Below the pieces are notes generated by a model. It was not told the DNA's origin, made no database searches, and saw only the letters and a list, made by a program, of their open reading frames with translations. Positions 1 through 7,970 of a stretch of 64,000 nt of DNA are shown here, one piece after another. Source of the DNA: Mediterranea massiliensis (GTDB lineage Bacteria > Bacteroidota > Bacteroidia > Bacteroidales > Bacteroidaceae). The stretch covers positions 44,853-108,852 of the forward strand of contig SUXZ01000009.1 of the NCBI GenBank assembly GCA_015060685.1, in the 5' to 3' direction. Made by a program: the position numbers and the translations under genes. The stretch's first letter is position 1; every line of letters begins with the position of its first letter.

Positions 1-1067
1 ACTATAACTTCCCTCCATTCTCTACAGGCGAAGCCAAGGCTCAACGCAGCGTAGGCCGTCGTGAAATTGGTCACGGACACTTGGCTTGGCGTGCATTGAA
101 GGGACAGATTCCTGCAGACTATCCTTATGTAGTTCGTGTCGTATCAGACATCCTCGAATCAAACGGTTCATCTTCAATGGCTACCGTTTGTGCCGGCACA
201 TTGGCTATGATGGATGCCGGTATCAAGATTGCCAAGCCGGTATCAGGCATCGCTATGGGATTGATTAAGAACGCAGGCGAAGACAAATTTGCCGTGCTTT
301 CAGACATCTTGGGCGACGAAGACCACTTGGGCGATATGGACTTCAAGGTAACCGGAACTAAGGACGGTATCACCGCTACTCAAATGGATATCAAGGTAGA
401 TGGTTTGTCATACGACATCCTTGAAAAGGCCTTGATGCAAGCTAAAGCCGGTCGCGAACACATCCTCGGCAAGATTACCGAGTGCATGGCCGAACCTCGC
501 GAAGACCTCAAGCCACATGCTCCACGCATCGAAATGATGACTATTCCTAAGGAATTCATCGGTGCAGTGATTGGTCCTGGCGGTAAGATCATCCAAGGTA
601 TGCAAGAAGAGACCGGTGCTACTATCACTATCGAAGAGATCGACAACATTGGCCGCATCGAAATTTCGGGTACTTGCAAGCAAAGCATCGACGATGCCAT
701 CCGCTTGATCAAGGCTATCGTAGCCGTTCCCGAGGTAGGCGAAGTATATAAAGGTAAGGTACGCAGCATCATGCCTTATGGTGCATTCGTAGAATTCTTG
801 CCTGGCAAGGATGGCTTGCTCCACATCTCTGAAATCGATTGGAAGCGTTTGGAAACTGTCGAAGAGGCAGGCATCAAGGAAGGCGACGAACTTGAGATCA
901 AGTTGCTCGACATCGATCCTAAGACCGGCAAGTTCAAGCTCTCTCGCAAGGTATTGCTTCCCAAGCCGGAAGGTTATGTAGAACGTGAACGCCCTGAACG
1001 TCGCGAACGTCCTCATAACAACAACCGTGGCGAACGTCCTTACCGCGAACCTCGCAACGATCAATAA
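1..1067 (+). CDS. pnp: Polyribonucleotide nucleotidyltransferase, 3' part
   Basis: PNPase degrades RNA 3' to 5' by phosphorolysis in the cytoplasm. The gene enters from the left edge; reading starts in frame at base 3 with [10 protein letters not shown], the conserved stretch of the second RNase PH domain, so the true start lies outside the window. The second RNase PH core is followed by a KH domain ([16 protein letters not shown]) and an S1 domain ([20 protein letters not shown]), then a basic, Arg-rich tail ([10 protein letters not shown]) typical of Bacteroidetes PNPases. An in-frame TTG at 81 could be mistaken for a start but is internal. A strong terminator follows 24 bases after the stop. 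Family identification is certain; only the C-terminal half is visible. Confidence 0.97.
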   Translation, partial: YNFPPFSTGEAKAQRSVGRREIGHGHLAWRALKGQIPADYPYVVRVVSDILESNGSSSMATVCAGTLAMMDAGIKIAKPVSGIAMGLIKNAGEDKFAVLSDILGDEDHLGDMDFKVTGTKDGITATQMDIKVDGLSYDILEKALMQAKAGREHILGKITECMAEPREDLKPHAPRIEMMTIPKEFIGAVIGPGGKIIQGMQEETGATITIEEIDNIGRIEISGTCKQSIDDAIRLIKAIVAVPEVGEVYKGKVRSIMPYGAFVEFLPGKDGLLHISEIDWKRLETVEEAGIKEGDELEIKLLDIDPKTGKFKLSRKVLLPKPEGYVERERPERRERPHNNNRGERPYREPRNDQ

Positions 1068-1091
1068 TCCGAAACGATTATATTACCTATT

Positions 1092-1126
1092 AATAAGGTG
1101 TGCAAATTGCACACCTTATTTTTTTG
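1092..1126 (+). terminator. Rho-independent terminator of pnp
   Basis: A near-perfect stem (AATAAGGTGTGCA pairing with TGCACACCTTATT, loop AAT) is followed directly by a run of T. It lies just after the pnp stop. Confidence 0.9.
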
Positions 1127-1761
1127 TTTCGTAAGAGCAACGTCACATTTTGACAAAATGTCAATTTTGACACTTTGCATTTTCAACCGCACGAGAATCG
1201 TCTGTTTCGAAGCCAAGTAAAGGATGATTCGAAAAATCGAAGCGGTCAGTCGTTAAGCTACTTAATAGTAAGCGGTTATCGAAATCATTACAAAAATTCT
1301 ACGCTGAAATATGTAGAATATTCTTACTTTTCAAGACATCTTTCGAAGTTTTTGCGGCAAGCCCTAAACTTTTCCTCCGGAATCACGCGAGGTTAACGCC
1401 GTAGATACGGCAGTTAGCGCCGTGACTACGCGGAATTGTTCCGCTAAGCGCCGAGGTCCCGGCGCAAATCCAGCGTGATTCCGGCGCTAACCTCGCGTGA
1501 TTTCAGCAGCAATGTTTTTCACTCCTTTCAAAACGGCCGATTTTACAAAAATGTGCGTTAGCAAAACTCCAAGATTTCGAGCATATTGTCAGTATAACAC
1601 AAGATTTGATGACACTTCGAGCTTTATAATACGATAGGGACGCGTCTGAAAAACAGGAAGAAAATCTATGCCCGACTTTGAAATAAGCATAATCTTCCAC
1701 AAAAAAAACAGCATTCTCCAAAAGGCATATACTTGTACCCTCATATTTCACAGTTTTTTCG
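1127..1761. other. Non-coding region downstream of pnp
   Basis: I see no convincing gene in this stretch of about 630 bases. It holds a short inverted/direct repeat around 1145-1165 (ATTTTGACA twice around a TGTCAA/TTGACA pair) and the GC-rich palindromic block listed separately at 1378-1502. A 73-codon open frame at 1175-1396 has no recognisable domain and runs into the repeat block, so I do not call it. Confidence 0.6.
1378..1502. repeat. GC-rich palindromic repeat block
   Basis: AATCACGCGAGGTTAACGCC at 1381-1400 returns as its reverse complement at 1483-1502 with one mismatch. Between them GCGGAATTGTTCCGC (1430-1444) is a hairpin and the motif TTARCGCCG recurs. CGTGATT at 1474 and 1496, and CCGGCGCWA at 1459 and 1481, are each exactly 22 bases apart, the same period seen in the arrays near 11.4 and 41.6 kb. 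The sequence is much more GC-rich than the flanking spacer. Function unknown. Confidence 0.7.
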
Positions 1762-1769
1762 TACCTTTG
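1762..1769 (+). promoter_or_regulatory. Bacteroidetes -7 box TACCTTTG
   Basis: TACCTTTG matches the TAnnTTTG consensus and sits about 40 bases before the ATG at 1810. It is the only such match in the spacer and is likely the promoter of the two-gene AT-rich unit. Confidence 0.65.
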
Positions 1770-1809
1770 TATAGATACATAAATAATAAATACAATCAGT
1801 TTTTGAACT

Positions 1810-2493
1810 ATGAATACTAAATTGCAGTTAGTAATACAGGAACTTCAGGCAAATGCCAAGAAGTTTATTACAGAGAATAAATTGGATTTGAACGGATTAA
1901 TTATCGAACCCAAAGAAATAGAGATTTATTATTATAAAGAGGGTGTGTTTGAAGACAATTCCGTACATAAAAATGAATTGCAGACTGCAAACTCCAATCG
2001 CTTCTATATACACAGAATAGGCACAAAACGAACCGATACATACAAAGGAGGGAATTATCCTGGTATTGATTATGTTATCAGCGACAAAATTGGCATATAT
2101 TATACATATCTTATAAGGAGTGCAGTAATTAACAACAAACTTGTTGTTGGTCCAAATAAAGTACTTAAAACGATTCTGCAACAGAGTAGCACAACAAAGG
2201 AGCGATTAGAGACAATAGATATCAAAAGAATTAAATGTGACAATAAATGCGATGTTTTGTATTCTAGCCGTATCAATCTTGGAAAGACTGTTTCAGAGAA
2301 TTTTATTCGCTATAAATTGCGTGTCGTTTTGTGCGATGAGTTCTACCGTCAAAGTAAATATCCCAATAAAGAAAACATGTTAGTCGAACACCTATGTAAT
2401 AAGGTTCAAAGCCAAGAGACAACTAAGGACAAAGCATTACAATTCGCAAAAGAAAAATTAGGTTATATTCCATCTATAATAAAAACACTATGA
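1810..2493 (+). CDS. Hypothetical protein, 227 aa
   Basis: I do not recognise this family. The protein is soluble-looking, with no signal peptide or membrane segment. A mixed helical N-terminus (residues 1-35) is followed by a beta-rich middle with a conserved-looking stretch RFYIHRIGTKRTDTYKGGNYPGIDYV near residues 67-95; the GGNYPGIDYV piece looks like a small-molecule or nucleic-acid binding loop. The stop overlaps the start of the next gene in an ATGA, so the two are translationally coupled and probably act together. Codons are strongly A/T-ending, unlike pnp and buk on either side, which suggests recent acquisition of the pair. No function is assigned. Confidence 0.75.
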   Translation: MNTKLQLVIQELQANAKKFITENKLDLNGLIIEPKEIEIYYYKEGVFEDNSVHKNELQTANSNRFYIHRIGTKRTDTYKGGNYPGIDYVISDKIGIYYTYLIRSAVINNKLVVGPNKVLKTILQQSSTTKERLETIDIKRIKCDNKCDVLYSSRINLGKTVSENFIRYKLRVVLCDEFYRQSKYPNKENMLVEHLCNKVQSQETTKDKALQFAKEKLGYIPSIIKTL

Positions 2494-3341
2494 TCAAAGA
2501 TATAGATACAAACATTGTCTATTTAGCCGATAAATTAAAGATAAAATATCCGGATTTCTTTCATCGGTTTACTCATTTGCTGAATATAATGGACATCAAA
2601 TGGAATCTTATACCACATACAAAAGATATATGGGTTAGAGACTTCATGCCTATCCAAACTGCTAACGGAGAATTTCTACAATACAACTACAAACCCGATT
2701 ATCTACAGGATAATCAATCTATTCGTTTACAATCAGATCCATCATATATCTGTGAATCCATGCAACTTAATTGCAAAAAAACAAAAATTTTAATTGATGG
2801 AGGTAATATCACTATTTGTGGTAATAGAATCGTAATGACAGATAAAGTTTTCGCAGATAATCATAAAGAAAAAAACGATACATCCTTTAAAAAACTTTTA
2901 GAGGATTTCTTCGGCCATGAAATTATCATAATCCCATGGCACTGCATTAATCCCGATGATGAATATACAGACATATTCGGGCATTCAGATGGTTTTATCC
3001 ATTGGTGTGGAGATAATAGAGTACTCATGTCCAATCATAGAGATTTCGATCCAGAAGAAGCTAAACGAATACGAGAGATAATGGAATCATTTAGTTATCA
3101 AGTGACAGAAATGCTTTTCGATGTCGAAAATCCCAAGACAGATTGGAACTGGGCCTACATAAATTACCTTCAAGTTGGACAAAAAATAATTATGCCATCC
3201 TTTGGTATACCAGAAGACAGACAGGCCCTTTCTTATGTAGAAAAAGCAAATCCTAATTGTGAGGTAAGACAAATCCGCATGAAAGATATAGCAGCATATG
3301 GAGGTGCATTACACTGCATAACATGGAATATTAGGCAATAG
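2490..3341 (+). CDS. Agmatine-deiminase-family (PAD-like) hydrolase
   Basis: This 283-residue protein carries the guanidino-group-modifying enzyme signature: WVRDFMP near residue 48, DGGN near 98, GHSDGFIHW near 168 with the catalytic His-Asp, and a C-terminal GGALHCITW with the nucleophilic Cys. Members hydrolyse agmatine, or peptidyl-arginine in the P. gingivalis PAD branch, to an N-carbamoyl product plus ammonia. It is shorter than typical agmatine deiminase (about 340-370 residues), lacks a signal peptide, and no N-carbamoylputrescine amidase gene is adjacent, so the substrate is uncertain. It overlaps the upstream unknown gene by ATGA and shares its AT-rich codon use. The family call is firm; the substrate is open and may be set by the partner protein. 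Confidence 0.88.
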   Translation: MIKDIDTNIVYLADKLKIKYPDFFHRFTHLLNIMDIKWNLIPHTKDIWVRDFMPIQTANGEFLQYNYKPDYLQDNQSIRLQSDPSYICESMQLNCKKTKILIDGGNITICGNRIVMTDKVFADNHKEKNDTSFKKLLEDFFGHEIIIIPWHCINPDDEYTDIFGHSDGFIHWCGDNRVLMSNHRDFDPEEAKRIREIMESFSYQVTEMLFDVENPKTDWNWAYINYLQVGQKIIMPSFGIPEDRQALSYVEKANPNCEVRQIRMKDIAAYGGALHCITWNIRQ

Positions 3342-3366
3342 TGCACTACTACCTAATATAGAGTAC

Positions 3367-4431
3367 TTATTTGTACTCCTGTATCGGAAGTTCGCCCCGT
3401 AAAGCACCCAAACCATTCAAGGCCAAGGCTTCTAATTCGTCTTCGCCGGGATAGATAAAGACCGGAGCCAGGAAAGAAACACGCTCCTTCAGGCGGGAAG
3501 TGATGTACTCGGAATAGGCAATGCCTCCGGTCAGCAAGATGGCATCTACCTTTCCCCAAAGAGCTACAGCTGCACCACCTACCGCCTTGGCTATGTGGTA
3601 AATCATCGCTTCAAGAATCAGGCGGGCATGTTCATCCCCCTCATCAATCCGCTTCTGGATGGCTTGCACATCGGTAGTACCCAAGTGAGCCGCCAATCCG
3701 CCCTGTCCACACACCATCTTCTTGAGTTGCGCCTGCGTATATTTGCCGGAAAAGCAAAGATCAATCAAGTTGCCGGCAGGAAGTGTGCCGGCACGTTCGG
3801 GCGAGAACGGCCCTTCACCATCCAACGCATTGGGCACATCGATGGCACGGCCTTTCTGATGCGCACCCACCGAAATGCCTCCACCAAGGTGACAGACAAT
3901 CAGGTTCAAATCTTCGTAACGCTTTCCCTGCTCTTTTGCATAGCGCCGGGCTATAGCGCGTTGGTTCAAGGCATGCCAGATGGTGATGCGCGGCATGAGC
4001 GGCGAACCGTTGATGCGTGCCACTTCGTCCAACTCGTCCACCACGCCGGGGTCGGCAATGAAGGCACGGCATCCGGGCAGCATGACGGCCAACTCGGAAG
4101 CCAGCAAGCAACCCAAGTTGCAGGCATGTGTACGCATGGCATGCATAATGTCGTTCAGCATGGCATCGTTCACCTCGTACACTCCACCCGGAATAGGTTT
4201 CAACAAGCCGCCCCGCCCAACGATGGCATCGAATTGGAAAGGGATGTTGTTCTCTTCGAGCGTCTTCAGCACCAACTCCTTTCTGAACTCGAACTGGTCG
4301 ATGATGCGGGGATACTTTGCCAGCTCTTCCATCGAATGACGGATAGTATTCACCAATATCTCCTTCTCGTCGTTATATACGGCAATCTTGGTCGAGGTAG
4401 AACCTGGGTTTATTACTAATATCTTTTTCAT
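3367..4431 (-). CDS. buk: Butyrate kinase
   Basis: The 354-residue protein belongs to the acetate/butyrate kinase (ASKHA) fold. It shows the N-terminal phosphate loop NPGSTSTK (residues 8-15), the VCHLGGGISVGAH motif in the middle and the adenosine-motif LLTGGIAYSE near residue 295. It converts butyryl phosphate and ADP to butyrate and ATP, and related enzymes also accept branched-chain acyl phosphates. It lies 8 bases downstream of ptb on the minus strand, so the two form the phosphotransbutyrylase-butyrate kinase pathway for substrate-level phosphorylation. Length and motifs are normal for the family. Confidence 0.95.
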   Translation of the reverse strand: MKKILVINPGSTSTKIAVYNDEKEILVNTIRHSMEELAKYPRIIDQFEFRKELVLKTLEENNIPFQFDAIVGRGGLLKPIPGGVYEVNDAMLNDIMHAMRTHACNLGCLLASELAVMLPGCRAFIADPGVVDELDEVARINGSPLMPRITIWHALNQRAIARRYAKEQGKRYEDLNLIVCHLGGGISVGAHQKGRAIDVPNALDGEGPFSPERAGTLPAGNLIDLCFSGKYTQAQLKKMVCGQGGLAAHLGTTDVQAIQKRIDEGDEHARLILEAMIYHIAKAVGGAAVALWGKVDAILLTGGIAYSEYITSRLKERVSFLAPVFIYPGEDELEALALNGLGALRGELPIQEYK

Positions 4432-4439
4432 TATCTACG

Positions 4440-5345
4440 TCAACAGGTTAAGCATGCCATGGCAATGCTATAATACTTAGAAAGTCCCGAATCGCTACGC
4501 GAGGGCAGCACCACCGGACAGATAGGACCTTGCAGCAAGCCGGCCATATCGGCATGCGAGAAGAGCGAAACCGCCTTATAGAAGGCATTTCCCGACTCGA
4601 TGTTGGGGAATATCAGCACATCGGCCTCACCATTGATGGGCGATGCAATGCCTTTGATGTCGCCACTTGTCTTTTCGCACGAGGTCTTCACATCCAGTGG
4701 CCCATCGATGATAACGTCGCCAAACTCGCCCGCTTCACACAGCTCCACAATGTTCACATAGTCTAGCGAATGGGGAAACTTGGCACTCACCTTCTCGGTG
4801 CAATGTATCAGTGAGATACGCGGCTGCTCGATACCGAACTTGCGGCACGAGTGTATGGCATACCAAATCATCTCGATGCGTTGCTGAAGCGTGGGGCGCG
4901 GGATAACGGCTGCATCCGAAAAGAAGAGCAGTTTGTCGTAGGTAGGAATCTGCATCACAGCCAAGTGTGTCAGCACCTTGCCTTTGGGCAGCAAGCCGTT
5001 CTCCTTATCGAGGATGGCCCGCAACAGGTTATCGGTATTGATGATTCCCTTCATCAAGATGTCGGCCTTTCCTTGTCGCACAATGCTCACTGCTTGTCGG
5101 GCGGCCTCATCGGGGTCGTCCACCTGTATCGTCTGCACCCGCTCTCCGTAGCTGCGCAGCGAAGGGTATCGTTCGAACACATCTCCGTCGCCAATCATCA
5201 GGAAATCGGCAATGCCTTCGTCCAACGCACGCTTGATGGCATACTCGGTGTTAGGGTCTTTGGCGCACACCACCACGATGCGCTTCTTACTGTCCAATTG
5301 TTTCAGATGAGCGGTCAGCTCATCAAAATTCCGAATGGCTTTCAT
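4440..5345 (-). CDS. ptb: Phosphate butyryltransferase
   Basis: The 301-residue protein matches the PTA_PTB family (phosphate acyltransferase). It has a Rossmann-like N-terminus (IVVVCAKDPNTEYAIKRALDEG), the ADILMKGIINTDNLLRAIL segment near residues 94-112, and a C-terminal FPNIESGNAFYKAV stretch typical of these enzymes. It exchanges CoA of butyryl-CoA (or isobutyryl/isovaleryl-CoA) for phosphate and feeds the product to Buk, encoded 8 bases downstream. It is the first gene of the pair. A weak one-mismatch -7 candidate lies about 25 bases upstream on the minus strand. Confidence 0.94.
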   Translation of the reverse strand: MKAIRNFDELTAHLKQLDSKKRIVVVCAKDPNTEYAIKRALDEGIADFLMIGDGDVFERYPSLRSYGERVQTIQVDDPDEAARQAVSIVRQGKADILMKGIINTDNLLRAILDKENGLLPKGKVLTHLAVMQIPTYDKLLFFSDAAVIPRPTLQQRIEMIWYAIHSCRKFGIEQPRISLIHCTEKVSAKFPHSLDYVNIVELCEAGEFGDVIIDGPLDVKTSCEKTSGDIKGIASPINGEADVLIFPNIESGNAFYKAVSLFSHADMAGLLQGPICPVVLPSRSDSGLSKYYSIAMACLTC

Positions 5346-5420
5346 TACTATACTTTATTCTTAATAATGCAAATATCTGAAAAAATGTTGAGAAATAGTT
5401 ATTGTAAGGAACGAAATATG

Positions 5421-5428
5421 TACTTTTG
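5421..5428 (+). promoter_or_regulatory. -7 box TACTTTTG of the S66 peptidase gene
   Basis: TACTTTTG fits TAnnTTTG and lies 18 bases before the ATG at 5447. The in-frame TTG at 5426 is the last three bases of this box and is therefore upstream of the expected transcript start, which settles the start at 5447. Confidence 0.75.
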
Positions 5429-5446
5429 CAAAAAATAAGTGACTAC

Positions 5447-6403
5447 ATGAACAGCATCCAACTACCTCCTACCCTGAAAAAGGGCGATAAAATAGTAATT
5501 CTGTCGCCGGCAAGCAAGATAGACAAGCGATTCTTGAAAGGTGCCACCAAGCGATTAGAGTCGTGGGGATTACAGGTAGAGCTAAGCAAACATGCCTCCT
5601 CATCCAACGGCTACTATTCCAGCAGCATCAAGCATCGTTTGGAAGATTTGCAGCAAGCCTTGGACGACCCTACCGTAAAAGCCATCCTTTGCAGCCGCGG
5701 AGGTTATGGTGCCGTACACTTGGTGGGGAAGTTGGACTTCACGCAGTTCAAGCAACACCCCAAGTGGGTAATCGGCTTCAGCGACATCACCATTCTTCAT
5801 AACCTGATTCAGCACGAAGGATTTGCCTCGTTGCATGCCCCCATGGCCCGCCACCTGACCGTTGAAGCCTCCAACGATTTCTGCACATTGGCCTTGAAGG
5901 ACATCCTTTTCGGTCAATTCACCATCGACCGTGCTAAATCGGTTACCCCCGAAAAGGAAGGATTCAGCTATACAAACGCTCCGCACAAACTCAACCATAA
6001 AGGCATAGCCACGGGCACACTGCGCGGAGGCAACCTGGCCGTGGCCTACGGCCTGCGCGGCACCGAATGGGACATTCCTGCCGAAGGCACCATTCTCTTC
6101 ATCGAGGATGTGGGCGAACGGCCACATGCCGTAGAGCGGATGATATACAACCTGAAGTTAGGCGGTGTGTTAGAGAGGCTGTCGGGACTGATTATCGGCC
6201 GATTCACCGAATACGAAGAGAAGAAAACATTGGGCAAGGAACTGTATGGAGCCATTGCCGACCTGCTGAAGGGCTACGACTACCCCATCTGCTTCGGCTT
6301 CGATGTGGGCCACGTCACACGCAACCTGCCACTGATTAACGGCTGCAACGTCACCTTGAAGGTAGATAAGAAAGAAGTGAAACTTACGTTTAATTTAGCA
6401 TAA
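5447..6403 (+). CDS. LD-carboxypeptidase family (S66) protein
   Basis: The 318-residue protein is an S66 serine peptidase, a family that includes murein tetrapeptide LD-carboxypeptidase LdcA and the microcin-resistance protein MccF. It has KKGDKIVILSPAS at the N-terminus, the nucleophile motif SRGGYGA near residue 88, LRGGNLAVAYGLRGTEWD, and the late FGFDVGHVTRNLPL stretch holding the catalytic His. There is no signal peptide, so it likely trims recycled peptidoglycan peptides in the cytoplasm. I start it at ATG 5447 because the upstream in-frame TTG lies inside the promoter. The next gene begins 2 bases after the stop, indicating co-transcription. Confidence 0.9.
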   Translation: MNSIQLPPTLKKGDKIVILSPASKIDKRFLKGATKRLESWGLQVELSKHASSSNGYYSSSIKHRLEDLQQALDDPTVKAILCSRGGYGAVHLVGKLDFTQFKQHPKWVIGFSDITILHNLIQHEGFASLHAPMARHLTVEASNDFCTLALKDILFGQFTIDRAKSVTPEKEGFSYTNAPHKLNHKGIATGTLRGGNLAVAYGLRGTEWDIPAEGTILFIEDVGERPHAVERMIYNLKLGGVLERLSGLIIGRFTEYEEKKTLGKELYGAIADLLKGYDYPICFGFDVGHVTRNLPLINGCNVTLKVDKKEVKLTFNLA

Positions 6404-6404
6404 G

Positions 6405-7406
6405 ATGAAACAACATTGTTCCTGTTTGCTCATCGGACTGTCGATGCTTGCCGTAGTGGCATGCAGCAACCAGAAGGCCGCATCCGAAAAGCAACCCGCC
6501 ACACAACCACAAGAGGTAGTAAACGTACCTCAATTCATGGCCGACAGTGCCTACCAATATATTCAGGCTCAAGCCGACTTCGGCCCTCGTGTACCCAATA
6601 CCGATGCACACAAGGCTTGTGGCGATTACTTAGCTGCCCAATTGGAGCAGTTTGGTGCCAAGGTATATAACCAATATGCCGACCTGGTGACATACGACAA
6701 CACCGTCTTGAAAGCCCGCAACATCATCGGTGCCTACAACCCCGACAGCCGTCGCCGCGTATTGCTTTGTGCCCACTGGGACAGCCGCCCCTATGCCGAC
6801 CAGGACAAGAACAAGAGCAATCACCGCAAGCCCATCCTGGGTGTGAACGACGGAGCAAGCGGTGTGGGCGTGTTGCTCGAAGTGGCCCGCCAACTGCAAC
6901 AGCAAGCCCCCACCATCGGCATCGACATCATCTTTTTCGATGCCGAAGACTATGGTGCGCCCTACTTCTACGACGGCATCTACAAACCGCACACTTGGTG
7001 CTTAGGTTCGCAATACTGGGGCCGCATGCCGCATGTAGCAAGCTACAACGCACGCTACGGCATCCTGCTCGACATGGTAGGCGGCAAGCAAGCCACCTTC
7101 TACCAAGAGCCCTACTCCAAACGCACGGCCGGCAAGCAGGTAAAGAAGATTTGGGACACCGCCCACCGATTAGGATTCGGTTCATTCTTCCCCAAGACCG
7201 AAGGCATGGAGGTGACCGACGATCACATCTACGTGAACGAGTATGCCCGCATCCCGTGTGTAGATATCATCAACTACGACCCCAAGAGCGACACCGGCTT
7301 TGGCGACTTCTGGCATACCGTTGACGACAACATGAACGTCATCGATAAAGCCACCCTGCAAGCCGTTGGCCAAACCCTGTTGACTGTGATTTATAACGAG
7401 AAATAA
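6405..7406 (+). CDS. M28-family glutaminyl-peptide cyclotransferase-like lipoprotein
   Basis: The 333-residue protein begins with a lipoprotein signal ending MLAVVAC (lipid Cys20). The zinc-peptidase fold carries AHWDSRP (His and Asp), NDGASG (Asp), and FFDAEDYG (Glu), the ligand set of family M28 used by bacterial and animal-type glutaminyl cyclases. Many Bacteroidetes export proteins whose processed N-terminal Gln becomes pyroglutamate, and a periplasmic cyclase of this type does that. It follows the S66 gene by 2 bases. Alternative: a true aminopeptidase; the single-zinc QC type is favoured by the DSRPYAD loop and overall length. Confidence is high for M28, moderate for cyclase activity. 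Confidence 0.85.
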   Translation: MKQHCSCLLIGLSMLAVVACSNQKAASEKQPATQPQEVVNVPQFMADSAYQYIQAQADFGPRVPNTDAHKACGDYLAAQLEQFGAKVYNQYADLVTYDNTVLKARNIIGAYNPDSRRRVLLCAHWDSRPYADQDKNKSNHRKPILGVNDGASGVGVLLEVARQLQQQAPTIGIDIIFFDAEDYGAPYFYDGIYKPHTWCLGSQYWGRMPHVASYNARYGILLDMVGGKQATFYQEPYSKRTAGKQVKKIWDTAHRLGFGSFFPKTEGMEVTDDHIYVNEYARIPCVDIINYDPKSDTGFGDFWHTVDDNMNVIDKATLQAVGQTLLTVIYNEK

Positions 7407-7437
7407 TATTAATAAGGAGATAAAAGGAGATTGTTAC

Positions 7438-7471
7438 CGCTAATCACTAATCACTAACCGCTAAACACTAA
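7438..7471. repeat. Low-complexity CTAATCACTAA spacer
   Basis: Imperfect tandem copies of CTAATCA / CTAAACA lie just before the sufE-like start. The same kind of spacer recurs near 30.8, 35.4, 53.9, 57.1, 60.1 and 61 kb. Confidence 0.6.
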
Positions 7472-7476
7472 AAAAA

Positions 7477-7908
7477 ATGAGCATTAACGAAATACAAGAC
7501 GAAGTAATAGCCGAGTTCAGCGATTTCGACGATTGGATGGATCGCTACCAGTTACTAATCGATTTGGGCAACGAGCAAGAGCCGCTCGACGAAGCCTATA
7601 AAACCGAAGAAAACCTGATTGAAGGGTGTCAAAGCCGTGTGTGGCTGCAATGCGACGAAGCCGATGGCAAGCTACTATTCCGTGCCGAGAGCGATGCCCT
7701 CATTGTGAAAGGCATCATTTCCCTGCTCATCAAAGTGGTTTCCGGCCATACACCCGACGAGATTCTCGAATCCGACCTCTACTTCATCGACCGCATCGGC
7801 CTTCGCGAGCACCTCTCTCCCACCCGTAGCAACGGCCTGCTATCCATGGTGAAGCAAATGCGCATGTATGCGTTGGCCTATAAAGCAAAAGAGGCAAACA
7901 AGCAATAA
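7477..7908 (+). CDS. SufE-family sulfur acceptor
   Basis: The 143-residue protein is a SufE-like Fe-S assembly factor that takes persulfide sulfur from a cysteine desulfurase (SufS) and passes it to the SufBCD scaffold. The acceptor Cys is in LIEGCQSRVWL near residue 51, followed by the SGHTPDEIL and GLREHLSPTRSNGL stretches that end nearly all SufE proteins. No suf genes are adjacent. A 14-bp-stem terminator follows immediately, so it closes the transcript beginning at 5447 or has its own promoter in the 70-base spacer. Confidence 0.93.
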   Translation: MSINEIQDEVIAEFSDFDDWMDRYQLLIDLGNEQEPLDEAYKTEENLIEGCQSRVWLQCDEADGKLLFRAESDALIVKGIISLLIKVVSGHTPDEILESDLYFIDRIGLREHLSPTRSNGLLSMVKQMRMYALAYKAKEANKQ

Positions 7909-7912
7909 AAAA

Positions 7913-7951
7913 CATGGGGCGCACAAACAATCGTTGTGCGCCCCATGCTTT
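7913..7951 (+). terminator. Terminator after sufE-like gene
   Basis: A perfect 14-bp stem, CATGGGGCGCACAA with TTGTGCGCCCCATG, encloses a 7-base loop. It is followed by CTTTTG and preceded by an A run, so it may also act on the convergent serpin transcript. Confidence 0.9.
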
Positions 7952-7970
7952 TGTAATCCCCTATGTAATA

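Noticed and set aside
1175..1396. 73-codon open frame after pnp
   Set aside because: No recognisable domain, runs into the palindromic block, no -7 box.
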